Below are positions 22,558 to 32,605 of a stretch of DNA of 56,254 nt, in pieces (within the stretch, counting starts at the first letter, position 1; every line of letters starts with the position of its first letter). Made by a program: the position numbers and the translations under genes. Source of the DNA: Candidatus Sumerlaeota bacterium (lineage in GTDB: Bacteria > Sumerlaeota > Sumerlaeia > Sumerlaeales > Sumerlaeaceae); assembly GCA_026398535.1 (NCBI GenBank), contig JAPLSQ010000072.1, forward strand, positions 1-56,254, given 5' to 3'. A model generated the notes under the pieces. It worked only from the letters and a program-made list of their open reading frames with translations, made no database searches and was not told the origin of the DNA.

Positions 22558-23877
22558 ATGGGCATGATGTACTGCGACCAATGCGAACAAACCTTCCGGG
22601 GCACAGGCTGCACGGAAATGGGAGTCTGCGGCAAGAGTCCCGACATCGAATCACTTCAAAAAATTCTACTTTACGGCCTCAAGGGCATGGCCGCCTACAA
22701 GCATCATGCGCGACGCCTTGGCCGCACCGATGCCGAGACCGACGCATTCACCGAGGAAGCGCTTTTCGCCACCGTGACCAATGTGAACTTCGACGCCGAC
22801 ACACTGCTGGAAATGGCGCTCGAATGCGGGCGCGTCAATCTCAAGGTCATGCAGATGCTTAACGACGCGCATGTTGAGAAAATGGGACAGCCCGCGCCAG
22901 CGGAAATCACCGAGGGCATTCAGGACGGCCCGGGCATCCTTGTCACGGGGCATGACATGGTCGACCTCAAGAACCTGCTCGAACAATCAAAGGACAGCGG
23001 CGTGAAAATCTACACGCACAGCGAAATGCTGCCCGCCCACATGTATCCCAAACTGCGCAAGCACAACCATCTCGCGGGCAACTACGGCGGCGCATGGCAG
23101 CTCCAGCGCAACGAGTTCGAGCGTTTCGGCGGACCGATCCTCGCAACCACAAACTGCGTGCTCATCCCGCGCGCGGAAAACACATACCTCGACCGCCTTT
23201 TCACCACCCGCTGCACCGCGATACCGGGCGCCACACGCCTGACAACCGATGATTTCACGCCCGTCATCGAACGCGCCCAACAGATCGGCGCGCTCAAACC
23301 AACGCCTCTTAAAAAATCGATGACCGGATTCCATTACACCGTTCTGCTCGGTCTGGCCGACGCCATCGTCAAGGCCGTCAAAGAAGGCGCCATCAAGCAT
23401 TTCTTTGTCATTGGCGGATGCGACGGCGCCGAACCGGGACGAAACTACTTCACCGAATTCGCCAAAAACACGCCCCCCGATTCGCTCATCCTGACCATGG
23501 GGTGCGGCAAGTACCGCATACGCGACAACGAATACGGCGTCGTGAAGCTCAATGGCATGGAGGTTCCGCGCCTGCTTGATCTCGGCCAGTGCAACGATTC
23601 CTACGGCGCCATCCAGGTTGCCCTCGCGCTGGCCAACGTGTTCAAGTGCGGCGTCAACGATCTGCCGCTCACGCTCGTCGTCTCATGGTTCGAGCAGAAA
23701 GCCGTGGCCGTCCTTCTCACGCTGCTTTACCTGGGCGTCAAGGGCATAAGGCTTGGCCCCGCCCTGCCGGCATTCGTTTCGCCAAATGTGATGAAAATCC
23801 TTCAGGAGAAGTTTGACCTCAAGCCGATCAGCGCCGACCCCGCCGGCGATGCGTCAGCAGCGGTGGGCAAATCATAG
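22558..23877 (+). CDS. hcp: Hybrid cluster protein (hydroxylamine reductase family)
   Basis: A 439-residue cytoplasmic Fe-S protein. The N-terminal Cys6/Cys9/Cys18/Cys24 motif (CxxC-x8-CxxxxxC) binds a conventional cluster. Hybrid-cluster ligands are recognisable: His in THSEMLPAH, Cys in TTNC, GGCDG, TMGCGK and LGQCND, and Glu/Lys in WFEQKA. The length is well below the ~550 residues of class I/II proteins because the helical region after the N-terminal motif is shortened, as in the small class III proteins. Hcp acts as an NO or hydroxylamine reductase. Preceded by GGGAGG and an Fnr-like site; no reductase partner (hcr) is adjacent. Confidence 0.95.
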   Translation: MGMMYCDQCEQTFRGTGCTEMGVCGKSPDIESLQKILLYGLKGMAAYKHHARRLGRTDAETDAFTEEALFATVTNVNFDADTLLEMALECGRVNLKVMQMLNDAHVEKMGQPAPAEITEGIQDGPGILVTGHDMVDLKNLLEQSKDSGVKIYTHSEMLPAHMYPKLRKHNHLAGNYGGAWQLQRNEFERFGGPILATTNCVLIPRAENTYLDRLFTTRCTAIPGATRLTTDDFTPVIERAQQIGALKPTPLKKSMTGFHYTVLLGLADAIVKAVKEGAIKHFFVIGGCDGAEPGRNYFTEFAKNTPPDSLILTMGCGKYRIRDNEYGVVKLNGMEVPRLLDLGQCNDSYGAIQVALALANVFKCGVNDLPLTLVVSWFEQKAVAVLLTLLYLGVKGIRLGPALPAFVSPNVMKILQEKFDLKPISADPAGDASAAVGKS

Positions 23878-23955
23878 AGCAAGGGAGGCGGCCCGGATTC
23901 TGAAAAAAGTATCGGCCTGAGCCAGGACACGCACAGAACACGCTTCCGCGCGCAC

Positions 23956-24051
23956 GGTGATGGCGTACTCGCTGATCGGCCTGATAGCGTACTCGCTGAC
24001 CGGCCTGATGGCGTACTCGCTGACCGGCCTGATGGCGTACTCGCTGACCGG
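23956..24051 (-). repeat. Tandem array of four module A units (24-bp period)
   Basis: Four contiguous units: 23956-23979, 23980-24003, 24004-24027, 24028-24051, in reverse orientation. The two closest to psuG are identical to the consensus; the two distal ones have point changes (GATAGCG, GCTGATCGG). They fill about half of the 215-bp gap between hcp and psuG. No spacers, so not a CRISPR. Confidence 0.93.
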
Positions 24052-24092
24052 TTTACTTTTACTTTTGTCCGTCGGCCATGGTTTAGTCGCAC

Positions 24093-24992
24093 ATGACTTA
24101 TCTGAAACTTCACCCCGATGTTGCCGAGGCGGTTGAACGGCGCGCGCCCATCGTCGCGTTTGAAACAACCATTCTCTCGTTTGGCCTTCCCCGTCCGCTC
24201 AATGAGCAGGTCGCCGCGGAATGCGAACGCATTGCGCGTGATGAGGGCGCCGTGCCTGCGACAATCGCGCTGCTTGACGGCGCGATCCATGCGGGACTCG
24301 AACCGCATGAAATCGGATTTTTCTGTTCGCGCGATCCCTCCATCCGCAAAGTAAACCTCCAGAACTTCGCGGCCGTGCTGGCCGAGGGCGCGCCGGGAGC
24401 GCTGACCGTGGCGGCCTCCATGCGCGCATGCGCCATGGCCGGCATCCGCGTCTTTGCCACGGGCGGCATCGGCGGCGTGCACCGCGGCTACGCCCATACA
24501 CCCGACATATCATCCGATCTGCGCGCGCTGGCCGAATATCCCGTCGTCGTCGTCTGCGCGGGAGCAAAATCCATCCTCGACATCGGGGCCACGCTCGAAG
24601 CGCTTGAAACCCTCGGTGTGCCAGTGGCCGGTTTTCGAACGCGCCGGTTTCCGCAATTCTACACGGCGCACAGCGCCCACGAGCTCGAAATCTCCTTCGA
24701 CTGCGAAGACGAACTCGCGCGATTTGTCCGCATCCATTTCGAGACGGCGGGCGGGGGCGTCCTCGTCGCCGCCCCGCTGCCCCCTGAACATGCCATCGAG
24801 CTTGATGAACTCGAATCATGGATCGCGACCGCGCTTGAAAAGGCCGCGCACCGCGGCATTTCCGGGAAAAGCGTGACCCCGTTTCTGCTCGAATGCCTCG
24901 AGCAATTGTCGGGCGGACGCACGCTCAAGGCAAACCGCGCCCTCATCGCCAACAACGCGCGCCTTGCCGCGCGCCTCGCCGTGTGTTTATAG
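24093..24992 (+). CDS. psuG: Pseudouridine-5'-phosphate glycosidase
   Basis: A 299-residue enzyme that cleaves the C-glycosidic bond of pseudouridine 5'-phosphate to uracil and ribose 5-phosphate. Family motifs are intact: VAFETTILSFGLP (~21), VPATIALLDG, RKVNLQNF, FATGGIGGVHRG (~125) and VVCAGAKSILDIGATLE with the catalytic-type Lys. A pseudouridine kinase (psuK) is not adjacent. The gene starts 41 bp after a four-unit repeat array and ends two bases before a two-unit array. Confidence 0.93.
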   Translation: MTYLKLHPDVAEAVERRAPIVAFETTILSFGLPRPLNEQVAAECERIARDEGAVPATIALLDGAIHAGLEPHEIGFFCSRDPSIRKVNLQNFAAVLAEGAPGALTVAASMRACAMAGIRVFATGGIGGVHRGYAHTPDISSDLRALAEYPVVVVCAGAKSILDIGATLEALETLGVPVAGFRTRRFPQFYTAHSAHELEISFDCEDELARFVRIHFETAGGGVLVAAPLPPEHAIELDELESWIATALEKAAHRGISGKSVTPFLLECLEQLSGGRTLKANRALIANNARLAARLAVCL

Positions 24993-24993
24993 G

Positions 24994-25041
24994 CCGGTCA
25001 GCGAGTACGCCATCAGGCCGGTCAGCGAGTACGCCATCACC
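24994..25041 (+). repeat. Two tandem module A units between convergent genes
   Basis: Units 24994-25017 and 25018-25041 (the second ends CACC instead of CAGG). They begin two bases after the psuG stop codon and occupy the gap to the convergent SMP-30 gene. Confidence 0.93.
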
Positions 25042-25061
25042 GATCGAACAACCCACAGAAC

Positions 25062-25997
25062 TCACGGAAACGTGATTTTATACACGGCGCCGATGCGCTC
25101 GCCCTGTTTGCCGCCGCCGGTCACGTAGAGCGTCTTTTCGTCCGCGCCCGCGAATTCACAGTTTGTGGCCATGCGATCCATCACCTTGATCAGATGAAGC
25201 ACTTTGCCGTCAGGCGCGAGCACACACAGTTTGCCATTGCCTGCCTGCGCCACATACAGATTTCCCTTGCTGTCGATGGTCATGCCGTCGGGTTCGGCAT
25301 CGGGTTCAAGTTTCACCCATTGAATGCCCCCACTAAGCGAACCGTCGGGATTGTGCCTGAACCGCCAGATGTCATGCCCTCCCGAGCGGTCAACATAAAG
25401 CCATTTCTGGTCGGGGCTGACCACAAGACCATTCGGTTGGAGCTTCACCTCGGCCGCCAGTGTCGTCATGCCATCGGGGGAATAACGGTAGATTCCCTGG
25501 ATATCACCCGGTTTGGGCGACCAGTTCGGGTCTGTGAAATAAACATTGCCCGCGTCATCCACCGCCACGTCGTTCACATTGTTGAACTCGCGCCCGTCGC
25601 AGCGGCTTGTCAGCACCCGGTGCTCGCGCGTCTTCGGATCAATCTCCAGCAGTTCGCGCTCCGAGTAACAGCAGGCGTAGATGCGCGTCTTGTCGGGGCT
25701 CATGATGAGCCCGTTTGTCATTTTCCCTTTGCTGAACCACGTTTGCGCGCCGCCCCCGGATTTCACTTTCTCTATTGTCGCGCCGTGCACGTCCGAGAAA
25801 ATCAGATACCCGTCGGGATGCCACACAGGCCCTTCAGGAAAAACAAATCCCTCCGCCGCCTTTTCTATTTTGATGCCGTCGTCCATCGTCTTGCCTCCTG
25901 GTTGTGATGGTGTGAGCGAGCCGGATGTGGCGGCCCGCGTGAAGCCGCACAACCAAAACAACAAACAAATGAAAATCACTGTGACGTGATGATTCAT
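25062..25997 (-). CDS. Secreted SMP-30/gluconolactonase-like beta-propeller protein
   Basis: A 311-residue protein with a signal peptide (VTVIFICLLFWLCGFTRAA) and the SGL beta-propeller. Characteristic elements are FPEGPVWHPDGYLIFSDV at the front, NVNDVAVDDAGNVYFTDP in the middle (metal-site Asn/Asp), QPNGLVVSPDQKWLYV, and PDGMTIDSKGNLYVA near the end. Relatives hydrolyse sugar lactones with a divalent metal. With the nearby beta-helix and GH38 proteins it fits extracellular or periplasmic sugar processing, but the substrate is not evident. Confidence 0.88.
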   Translation of the reverse strand: MNHHVTVIFICLLFWLCGFTRAATSGSLTPSQPGGKTMDDGIKIEKAAEGFVFPEGPVWHPDGYLIFSDVHGATIEKVKSGGGAQTWFSKGKMTNGLIMSPDKTRIYACCYSERELLEIDPKTREHRVLTSRCDGREFNNVNDVAVDDAGNVYFTDPNWSPKPGDIQGIYRYSPDGMTTLAAEVKLQPNGLVVSPDQKWLYVDRSGGHDIWRFRHNPDGSLSGGIQWVKLEPDAEPDGMTIDSKGNLYVAQAGNGKLCVLAPDGKVLHLIKVMDRMATNCEFAGADEKTLYVTGGGKQGERIGAVYKITFP

Positions 25998-26066
25998 GGC
26001 TGTGTCGTTGCATGAAGCGCCGCCAGCCCATAGTCAAACTGCGTTTGGGCGCGCGACAAATCCGGA

Positions 26067-26285
26067 CTATGAATTATTCATGGTCCAGTCGGACATGTCC
26101 GACCAGAACCTGAGCGGCGTCAGACCATCCCAGCCACGGTCGCAGAAAGCGCTCCGGAAAATGCCGAATTCCACGGAGTCAAGCTCGCCATGGCAATAGG
26201 AAGCGTTGTTGTAACCGATGAACGCGCCCGCCATGCGTCCCTGCTGCGCGCCACCGCCCGAACGGCAAATGGTCGGCGGATGAAT
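26067..26285 (-). pseudogene. Possible C-terminal remnant of a lost protein
   Basis: A minus-strand frame without a normal upstream gene reads RMAGAFIGYNNASYCHGELD then SVEFGIFRSAFCDRGWDG and ends SDMSDWTMNNS-stop. The composition (aromatic, Asp, Gly-rich) looks like a real secreted-protein C-terminus, but a stop codon lies at 26286-26288 and the frame cannot be extended. I do not recognise the family. It lies in the 508-bp gap 25998-26505, which otherwise holds two single module A copies. Confidence 0.3.
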
Positions 26286-26325
26286 TTAACCCCAGGAATC
26301 TCCTCATCTTTCGCGCGCGATATAG

Positions 26326-26349
26326 CCGGTCAGCGAGTACGCCATCAGC
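26326..26349 (+). repeat. Single module A copy
   Basis: The 24-bp unit with terminal CAGCC; lies in the 508-bp gap upstream of the beta-helix gene, just beyond the remnant frame. Confidence 0.9.
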
Positions 26350-26457
26350 CGGCGTGGAAAATTATGTCGCAAGCGCTGATATTGGTCGCGCATTCTGTAG
26401 TGAATACCATGGCATCAAGGTTCGGTTTATCGGGCCGCATTGCTTCACGGATTTAAT

Positions 26458-26481
26458 CCGGTCAGCGAGTACGCCATCAGG
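26458..26481 (+). repeat. Single module A copy in the leader of the beta-helix gene
   Basis: A consensus 24-bp unit ending 24 bp before the ATG of the pectate-lyase-like gene. The sequence between holds GAGAAAGGAATC, a plausible ribosome-binding site, so the repeat would be in the mRNA leader. Confidence 0.9.
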
Positions 26482-26505
26482 TTCTGAGAAAGGAATCAAT
26501 AGAAC

Positions 26506-27852
26506 ATGAGTTACGCAAATCTTCCGCGCGTTTGTTTCGCGCTCGCCTTGTTCGCCGCAGGCGCGGCCGCGCTCACCATCATTCCCGCCGCCAGTCATGC
26601 GGATACCGCTCCTGACGCGCCGCTTTCCGCCGCGCTCAACGTCCGCGATTTCGGCGCGAAGGGCGACGGCGCCGCCGATGACACGGCGGCGTTCCAGAAA
26701 GCGCTCGACGCCGCCGCGAAGGCTGGCGGCGCAACGGTGTTCGCACCGCGCGGCAACTACCTTTTCGCCGGGCATCTTAACGTGCCGCCCGCCGTGACGC
26801 TCGCGGGCTTGTGGAATTACGCTCCTGCGCACGCCGGCATCCGCGACCCGGGCCAAACCAAACCCACCGAGGACGGCACAACCTTCCTCCCCACCGAAAA
26901 CGCCGGAAAGGAGGAGGCCGCGCCGTTTATAACGCTCAACACCAACAGCACACTAAAAGGCGTCGTGATCTATTACCCAAAACAGAAGGAGGACGACATT
27001 CCCGCACCCTATCCGTGGACGGTGGTCATGCGCGGCAACAATCCGGCGCTCATCGACTGCGAGCTGCTCAATCCCTACAAGGGCATCGACGCCTCAAACA
27101 ACCAGCGCCACCTCGTGCGCAACGTCCACGGCCAGCCTTTGCGCATGGGCATGTGGGTGGACGCGATCTATGACATCGGACGCGTCGAGAACGTCCATTT
27201 CAATCCATGGTGGAGCATGAAACCCAAACTCTTTGACTGGCAGATGGCCAATGGCGAGGCGTTTGTGTTCGCGCGCTCCGACTGGGAATATGTGCTCAAC
27301 ACCTTCTGCTACGGCTACAAGGTTGGCTATAAGTTTGCCGAGAGCAAGACGGGATCCTGCAACGGAAACTTCCTGGGCATCGGGGCCGACTATTGTCAAA
27401 CCGCTGTCGTCATCGAGCAGAGCGAGATCTACGGGCTGTTGATCACCAATGGCGAGTTCGTCTCGGTCAAGGGGCCCGATCCGACTATGATCGCCGTGGA
27501 GGCGACGAACAAGGGCGTGGCGCGGTTCGTGAATTGCGCCTTCTGGGGCGAGTGCAACCAGATCGCGCGCATCGATGGCAGCGGCACGGTGGGACTGAGC
27601 GACTGCACGTTTGTTCACTGGGGAGGAAAGGACGGCAAACGCGCAGCCATCCAAGCACGCGGCGGCACGCTGCTCGTGCGCGGTTGCGAGTTCATGCAGG
27701 ACCGGCCGCAAATTCAGATTGATGAGGGCGTCACGCGCGCCGTCATCGCCGAAAATATCTTCACCGGCGCCGCCCGCATTGCCAACCGCTCAAAGGGTTC
27801 CGTTCAAATCGGTCTGAACGCTGCAGGCCCGAAGCAGCAGAAGCAGCAATAA
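26506..27852 (+). CDS. Secreted right-handed beta-helix (pectate-lyase superfamily) protein
   Basis: A 448-residue protein with a signal peptide (VCFALALFAAGAAALTIIPA...SHA). The mature start NVRDFGAKGDGAADDTAAFQ is the signature of the Pectate_lyase_3 family of polysaccharide lyases and GH28-like hydrolases; parallel beta-helix repeats follow (LIDCELLNPYKGIDASNN, ARFVNCAFWGECNQIARI, LLVRGCEFMQD). Catalytic residues cannot be assigned by eye, so the substrate is unknown. The tail is Gln-rich. Likely extracytoplasmic polysaccharide degradation. Confidence 0.85.
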   Translation: MSYANLPRVCFALALFAAGAAALTIIPAASHADTAPDAPLSAALNVRDFGAKGDGAADDTAAFQKALDAAAKAGGATVFAPRGNYLFAGHLNVPPAVTLAGLWNYAPAHAGIRDPGQTKPTEDGTTFLPTENAGKEEAAPFITLNTNSTLKGVVIYYPKQKEDDIPAPYPWTVVMRGNNPALIDCELLNPYKGIDASNNQRHLVRNVHGQPLRMGMWVDAIYDIGRVENVHFNPWWSMKPKLFDWQMANGEAFVFARSDWEYVLNTFCYGYKVGYKFAESKTGSCNGNFLGIGADYCQTAVVIEQSEIYGLLITNGEFVSVKGPDPTMIAVEATNKGVARFVNCAFWGECNQIARIDGSGTVGLSDCTFVHWGGKDGKRAAIQARGGTLLVRGCEFMQDRPQIQIDEGVTRAVIAENIFTGAARIANRSKGSVQIGLNAAGPKQQKQQ

Positions 27853-27980
27853 ATCCTTTCGCGTTGGCGGGCGCCCCATGACGCCTGTTTGACCGCACCG
27901 TATTGAATAAACAGCATTGCAACGGAATATCGACACATTTAGTCTGAAAAGAACAAATATCGTGGAGGCTTGATACATCC

Positions 27981-28457
27981 ATGTCACGCAGGCGCGAAGC
28001 CGTCAAACGCATTACCCCGCCCGACACACGGCTTAACAGCGTGCTCGTCACGCAGTTCATCAATTGCATCATGGGCCGCGGCAAAAAGTCCATCGCGGAG
28101 GGCATCGTTTACGGATCCATTGAGCTTGGCACGGCCAAATCAGGCAAGGAGCAGGACAGCCTTGAGTTTTTCAGCACGGCTGTTGAAAACGTCAAACCCA
28201 TCCTTGAAGTGAAATCGCGGCGTGTGGGCGGCGCCAACTATCAGGTGCCCGTCGAAGTCCGCATCGAGCGTCGCGTGTCGCTGGCCATCCGCTGGATCAT
28301 CGACGCCGCGCGCAAACGCGGCGAAAAAACAATGCGCGAACGCTTGGCAAACGAACTCATCGACGCGTTCAACAACACCGGCACGGCCGTCAAGAAAAAG
28401 GAAGACACCCACCGCATGGCCGAGGCCAACAAGGCCTTCGCGCACTACCGCTGGTAA
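27981..28457 (+). CDS. rpsG: Ribosomal protein S7
   Basis: 158 residues, normal length. The primary 16S rRNA-binding protein of the 30S head. Recognisable by [43 protein letters not shown] and the C-terminal [12 protein letters not shown]. Preceded by GGAGG at 27964-27968. Normally rpsG sits between rpsL and fusA in the str operon; here it stands alone between a beta-helix gene and sucA, so the str operon is broken up in this organism, unless another copy exists elsewhere. Confidence 0.95.
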   Translation: MSRRREAVKRITPPDTRLNSVLVTQFINCIMGRGKKSIAEGIVYGSIELGTAKSGKEQDSLEFFSTAVENVKPILEVKSRRVGGANYQVPVEVRIERRVSLAIRWIIDAARKRGEKTMRERLANELIDAFNNTGTAVKKKEDTHRMAEANKAFAHYRW

Positions 28458-28494
28458 AACGCCCCGTCGCGCCGTCACAAAACGATTTTATTAA

Positions 28495-28590
28495 CCGGTC
28501 AGCGAGTACGCCATCAGGCCGGTCAGCGAGTACGCCATCAGGCCGGTCAGCGAGTACGCCATCAGACCGGTCAGCGAGTACGCCATCAGG
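28495..28590 (+). repeat. Tandem array of four module A units between rpsG and sucA
   Basis: Units at 28495-28518, 28519-28542, 28543-28566 (last base A) and 28567-28590, plus strand, exact 24-bp period. The sequence from here to sucA contains no gene; an open frame from 28596 continuous with sucA is likely leader. Confidence 0.93.
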
Positions 28591-28751
28591 GGGGCATGTC
28601 CTTCTTTCCGAGGAAAGGAGTCGGCGCTTGCGTTGATTCACATCCAAAAGATGATCGCATTTTGCGGCGCGATTTGCGTATACAGAGAGGATATGATTCT
28701 CCACGCAACATCGCCGCGTCGGGTGACAAACAACATCAGGGCGGCATAAAC

Positions 28752-31562
28752 ATGCCAGGCATAACCACTTCGCTTGGCGCGATGAGCGCCGAATATATGG
28801 AACAGCGTTATCAGGCGTGGAAACACGACAAGTCGTCGGCGCCGCCTGAACTGGCCGCGTTTTTCGAGGGATTCGAGATGGGGCAGTCGTTGCAGGGCAG
28901 CATACGCGGGCAGCATTTGCAATCATCAGTCAACTCGCTCGTCTACCACTACCGCTCCGTCGGGCACCGGCTTGCGCAGATCAATCCGCTGGGCGGCAAC
29001 CCCGTGAGCTACCCCGAACTGGAACACGCCGCCTATGGTCTCAACGAGAGCATGCCGGGGCAGGTGTTTGACACGAACCACATCCCAGGCCTGGCAGCCG
29101 AAGCTCCCCTTCAGGACATCGTCAATCACATGCGCGAGACTTACTGCGGTTTCATCGGCGCCGAGTATATTCACATTCAGGAGACGGCCGAACGCCGCTG
29201 GCTTCAGGAGCGCATGGAGATGGGGCTCAACCGCCCGAAGCTCACACGCGCCCAGCGCCTGCGCGTGCTGTGGAAACTCAAGCGCGCCGAGATGTTCGAG
29301 CGCTTTCTCCACAGCAATTTTAAGGGGCAGAAGCGATTCTCGCTCGAAGGCTCCGAAACCGCCATTCCCGCCATCGATTTCCTTGTGGAGAAGGCGCCCT
29401 CGTGCGGCATCTGGGAAATCGTCATCGGCATGACCCATCGCGGGCGGCTCAATGTGCTGGCCAACATCCTCGAGAAATCCAATTATGAAATTTTCTCCGA
29501 GTTCGAGGAAAATTTCGTCTATGACGCCGCCTATGGCGACGGCGACGTCAAGTATCACAAGGGTTACGCCACCGAGATCGAGACCGCAGCGGGCGACATC
29601 GTGACACTGACACTGTGCGACAATCCCAGCCATCTTGAGGCGGTCGGCCCGGTGGTCGAGGGTTTCGTCCGCGCCCAGCAGGCCAGCCGCGGCGACACCG
29701 CGCGCAAGAGCGTCCTGCCGCTCATCCTCCATGGCGACGCGGCGTTCGCCGGCCAGGGCGTCGTGGCCGAAACGTTCAATCTCTCGCAACTGAAGGGCTA
29801 CCGAACAGGCGGAACAATCCACCTCGTCATCAACAACCAGGTGGGCTTTACAACCAGTCCGCAGGATTACCAGTCGTGGCTCTACGCCACCGATGTTGCA
29901 AAAATGGCTTCCGTGCCCATCTTCCACGTCAACGGCGACCAACCCGATCATGTCCTCCATGTCATGGATATCGCGCTCGATTACCGGCAGAAATTTGGCA
30001 AGGATGTCGTCGTGGACATGTGGTGCTACCGGCGCCACGGCCACAACGAGGCCGACGAACCATCTTTCACCCAGCCGTTGCTCTATGAAAAGATCGCGCC
30101 GCATCCGTCAGTCGTCGAGCTCTACACGCGGGAGCTCATCGAGCGGGGGGAAATCACCGCGGCGGACGCTGAGCGTTTCACCGCGCAGTACACGGCGAAG
30201 CTCGACGAGGCGCGCCGCCAGGTGCACGAGGCCGGCCCGTTGCCGCCCGCCGTTCCCGCCAACGATCCCCGATGGCGGAAAATCCAGCGCGAATACTCCC
30301 ATGAACCCGTGGAGACGGGCGTGCCGGAGGAGACGCTGCGCATTATCGCCGCGCGTTGCGCCGAGATCCCGGCAGGATTCGACGTCCACCGCAAGGCGCG
30401 CCGTCAGTACGAGGACTTTGCCAAGGCAGTCGAGGCGGGCGGTCCGCTCAACTGGGCCGCCGCCGAGGCGCTGGCTTTCGGCAGCCTCCTGCTCGAGGGA
30501 ACCGGCGTGCGCCTGAGCGGCGAGGACAGCCGGCGAGGCACTTTCAGCCAACGGCATGCCGTTCTGTTCGATCAGCGCACCGGTGATCAGCACATCCCGC
30601 TGGCCAACCTGCTGCCCGGTCAGGCACAGTTCTGCTGTTACGACAGCTCACTGGCCGAGGCATCCGTGCTGGGATTTGATTACGGATATTCGCTGGGCGA
30701 TCCCGACCGGCTCATCCTCTGGGAGGCGCAGTTCGGCGATTTCGCCAACGGCGCTCAGGTGATCATCGACCAATTCATCGCTGGCGCATTGTCGAAATGG
30801 GACAGGATGAGCGGCATCGTCCTGCTGCTGCCTCACGGTTATGAAGGCCAGGGGCCCGAACATTCGAATGCTTGGTTGCAGCGCCATCTTTCGCTGTGCG
30901 CGGAAGACAACATGCAGGTCTGCAATCCGGCCACCCCCGCGCAATACTTCCATGTGTTGCGGCGCCAGATCCGCCGCCCCTTCCGCCGCCCGCTTGTGCT
31001 GATGACGCCCAAGAGCCTGCTGCGCCATCCCGCCGCCGTGTCAACGCTTGCCGGCCTGACCACCGGACATTTCGCGGAAATCATCGCTGACAAGACCCAT
31101 CTCGCACGCGCGAGGCGCGTGTTGTTCTGCAGCGGTAAAATTTATTACGACCTGATCCAGAAACTCGCCGCGCTGGATACGGAAGATGTGGCCATCGCGC
31201 GCGTCGACCAGTTCTACCCGATCAATGATTCCTTGTGGCAAGAAATCACTGAACCCTGCAAGAACGCGGACGAATGGGTTTGGGTTTCGGAGGAGCCTGC
31301 CAATTTCGGCGCCTGTGCGTTCATGCAGCGTCTTCTCAGCGCGTTTTACGGCAGCACATTATGGTACATCGGGCGCGCGCGGGCCGCATCACCAGCCACG
31401 GTATCGCTCGCGCTGCACAAACGCCAGCAGGCCCGGATTCTCGAATTTGCCTTCCAGACCGAAAAACTCGCCCCGGAACTTGTTGACGGCGTGGCTGTCA
31501 TCACTCAAGGTGAAAAATCATGGCATATGAAATCAAGGTCCCCCCATTCGGAGAATCAATAA
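28752..31562 (+). CDS. sucA: 2-oxoglutarate dehydrogenase E1 component
   Basis: About 936 residues from ATG 28752; the frame is open to 28596, but residues before MPGITTS are not conserved-looking. It is the thiamine-diphosphate-dependent decarboxylase of the 2-oxoglutarate dehydrogenase complex. Typical features in order: N-terminal helix [82 protein letters not shown], and the C-terminal transketolase-like domain with [15 protein letters not shown] and [11 protein letters not shown]. Length matches the family. It overlaps sucB by 43 bp, implying translational coupling. The E3 (lpd) gene is not here. Confidence 0.95.
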   Translation: MPGITTSLGAMSAEYMEQRYQAWKHDKSSAPPELAAFFEGFEMGQSLQGSIRGQHLQSSVNSLVYHYRSVGHRLAQINPLGGNPVSYPELEHAAYGLNESMPGQVFDTNHIPGLAAEAPLQDIVNHMRETYCGFIGAEYIHIQETAERRWLQERMEMGLNRPKLTRAQRLRVLWKLKRAEMFERFLHSNFKGQKRFSLEGSETAIPAIDFLVEKAPSCGIWEIVIGMTHRGRLNVLANILEKSNYEIFSEFEENFVYDAAYGDGDVKYHKGYATEIETAAGDIVTLTLCDNPSHLEAVGPVVEGFVRAQQASRGDTARKSVLPLILHGDAAFAGQGVVAETFNLSQLKGYRTGGTIHLVINNQVGFTTSPQDYQSWLYATDVAKMASVPIFHVNGDQPDHVLHVMDIALDYRQKFGKDVVVDMWCYRRHGHNEADEPSFTQPLLYEKIAPHPSVVELYTRELIERGEITAADAERFTAQYTAKLDEARRQVHEAGPLPPAVPANDPRWRKIQREYSHEPVETGVPEETLRIIAARCAEIPAGFDVHRKARRQYEDFAKAVEAGGPLNWAAAEALAFGSLLLEGTGVRLSGEDSRRGTFSQRHAVLFDQRTGDQHIPLANLLPGQAQFCCYDSSLAEASVLGFDYGYSLGDPDRLILWEAQFGDFANGAQVIIDQFIAGALSKWDRMSGIVLLLPHGYEGQGPEHSNAWLQRHLSLCAEDNMQVCNPATPAQYFHVLRRQIRRPFRRPLVLMTPKSLLRHPAAVSTLAGLTTGHFAEIIADKTHLARARRVLFCSGKIYYDLIQKLAALDTEDVAIARVDQFYPINDSLWQEITEPCKNADEWVWVSEEPANFGACAFMQRLLSAFYGSTLWYIGRARAASPATVSLALHKRQQARILEFAFQTEKLAPELVDGVAVITQGEKSWHMKSRSPHSENQ

Positions 31563-32605
31563 CCGAATGCACCGTGGCCCAGTGGCTCGTTCAGGACGGC
31601 GGCTGGGCTGAGCGCGGCGAACCGGTGGTCGTCATCGATTCTGAAAAAACCTCCTCGGATCTCACGGCTGAAGTGTCTGGACGACTGAAAATCACCGTTC
31701 CCGCAGGAACAGATGCAACTGTGGGTACTGTCATTGGCCTGATCGAAGAGGGCGCCCCGCCTCAGCAACAATTCCAACCCAAAACCACGCCTTCCGCCCC
31801 ACCCAAAGCACCAGTTCCACCCACACCACCCATATCACCCACACCTCCAGCTCCGCTCAGCCCGTCCATTTTGTCCAGTTTACCAGCAGCCCCGTCCACG
31901 CCACCCACTCCAGTCACCCGCCAGCCCATGAGCCGCCTGCGGCGCACAATCGCCGAACGCATGCTGGCTGCCCGCCACGAAACCGCCATGCTGACCACCT
32001 TCAACGAGGCGGACATGACGGCAGTTCAGCGCATGCGCACCCGTTATCAGGACATCTTCCTTAAACGTCACGGCATCAAGCTCGGCATCATGTCGCCGTT
32101 CATCAAAGCCGCCGCCGAGGCGCTCAAAGCTTTCCCGGTCATCAACGCTTTCATCGAAGGCAATGACATCGTATATCACCATTATTATCATATCGCCGTG
32201 GCAGTGAGCACGGACAGCGGGCTGGTCACCCCCGTCATACGCGACTCCGATCGTAAAACCCATGCCGAAATCGAAAGAGAGCTGGCGGATCTGGCGCAAC
32301 GGGCAAGGGATGGAAAGCTGGAAATGGAGGACTTGCAAGACGCCACCTTCACGATCACCAATGCGGGTGTTTACGGCTCAATGATGTCCACACCCCTGTT
32401 GAATCCCCCCCAATCGGCCATACTCGGCATTCATGCCATCACGGAACGTCCCGTGGTTGTGAACGCCACGGTGCAAATCAGGCCGATGATGTGCCTTGCA
32501 CTGAGCTATGATCATCGCCTGATAGACGGCAAGGACGCAGTTGGGTTTCTCGTTACCCTGAAAAATTACATAACAGAACCGGAAAGACTGTTGCTGGGAT
32601 TATAG
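31520..32605 (+). CDS. sucB: Dihydrolipoyl succinyltransferase (E2 of 2-oxoglutarate dehydrogenase), short form
   Basis: 361 residues. One N-terminal lipoyl domain with the lipoylated Lys43 in DSEKTSSD, a Pro-rich linker (~80-135), and the catalytic acyltransferase core from [12 protein letters not shown] to the end, with the active-site motif [17 protein letters not shown] (His332/Asp336). The ~35-residue peripheral subunit-binding domain normally found between lipoyl and catalytic domains is missing, as in mitochondrial E2o. Mode of E3 recruitment is therefore unclear. Overlaps the sucA 3' end. Confidence 0.93.
   Translation: MAYEIKVPPFGESITECTVAQWLVQDGGWAERGEPVVVIDSEKTSSDLTAEVSGRLKITVPAGTDATVGTVIGLIEEGAPPQQQFQPKTTPSAPPKAPVPPTPPISPTPPAPLSPSILSSLPAAPSTPPTPVTRQPMSRLRRTIAERMLAARHETAMLTTFNEADMTAVQRMRTRYQDIFLKRHGIKLGIMSPFIKAAAEALKAFPVINAFIEGNDIVYHHYYHIAVAVSTDSGLVTPVIRDSDRKTHAEIERELADLAQRARDGKLEMEDLQDATFTITNAGVYGSMMSTPLLNPPQSAILGIHAITERPVVVNATVQIRPMMCLALSYDHRLIDGKDAVGFLVTLKNYITEPERLLLGL

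Noticed and set aside
23956..24051. CRISPR array
   Set aside because: The 24-bp units are directly contiguous with no spacers, and copies are scattered singly in both orientations; no cas genes are present.
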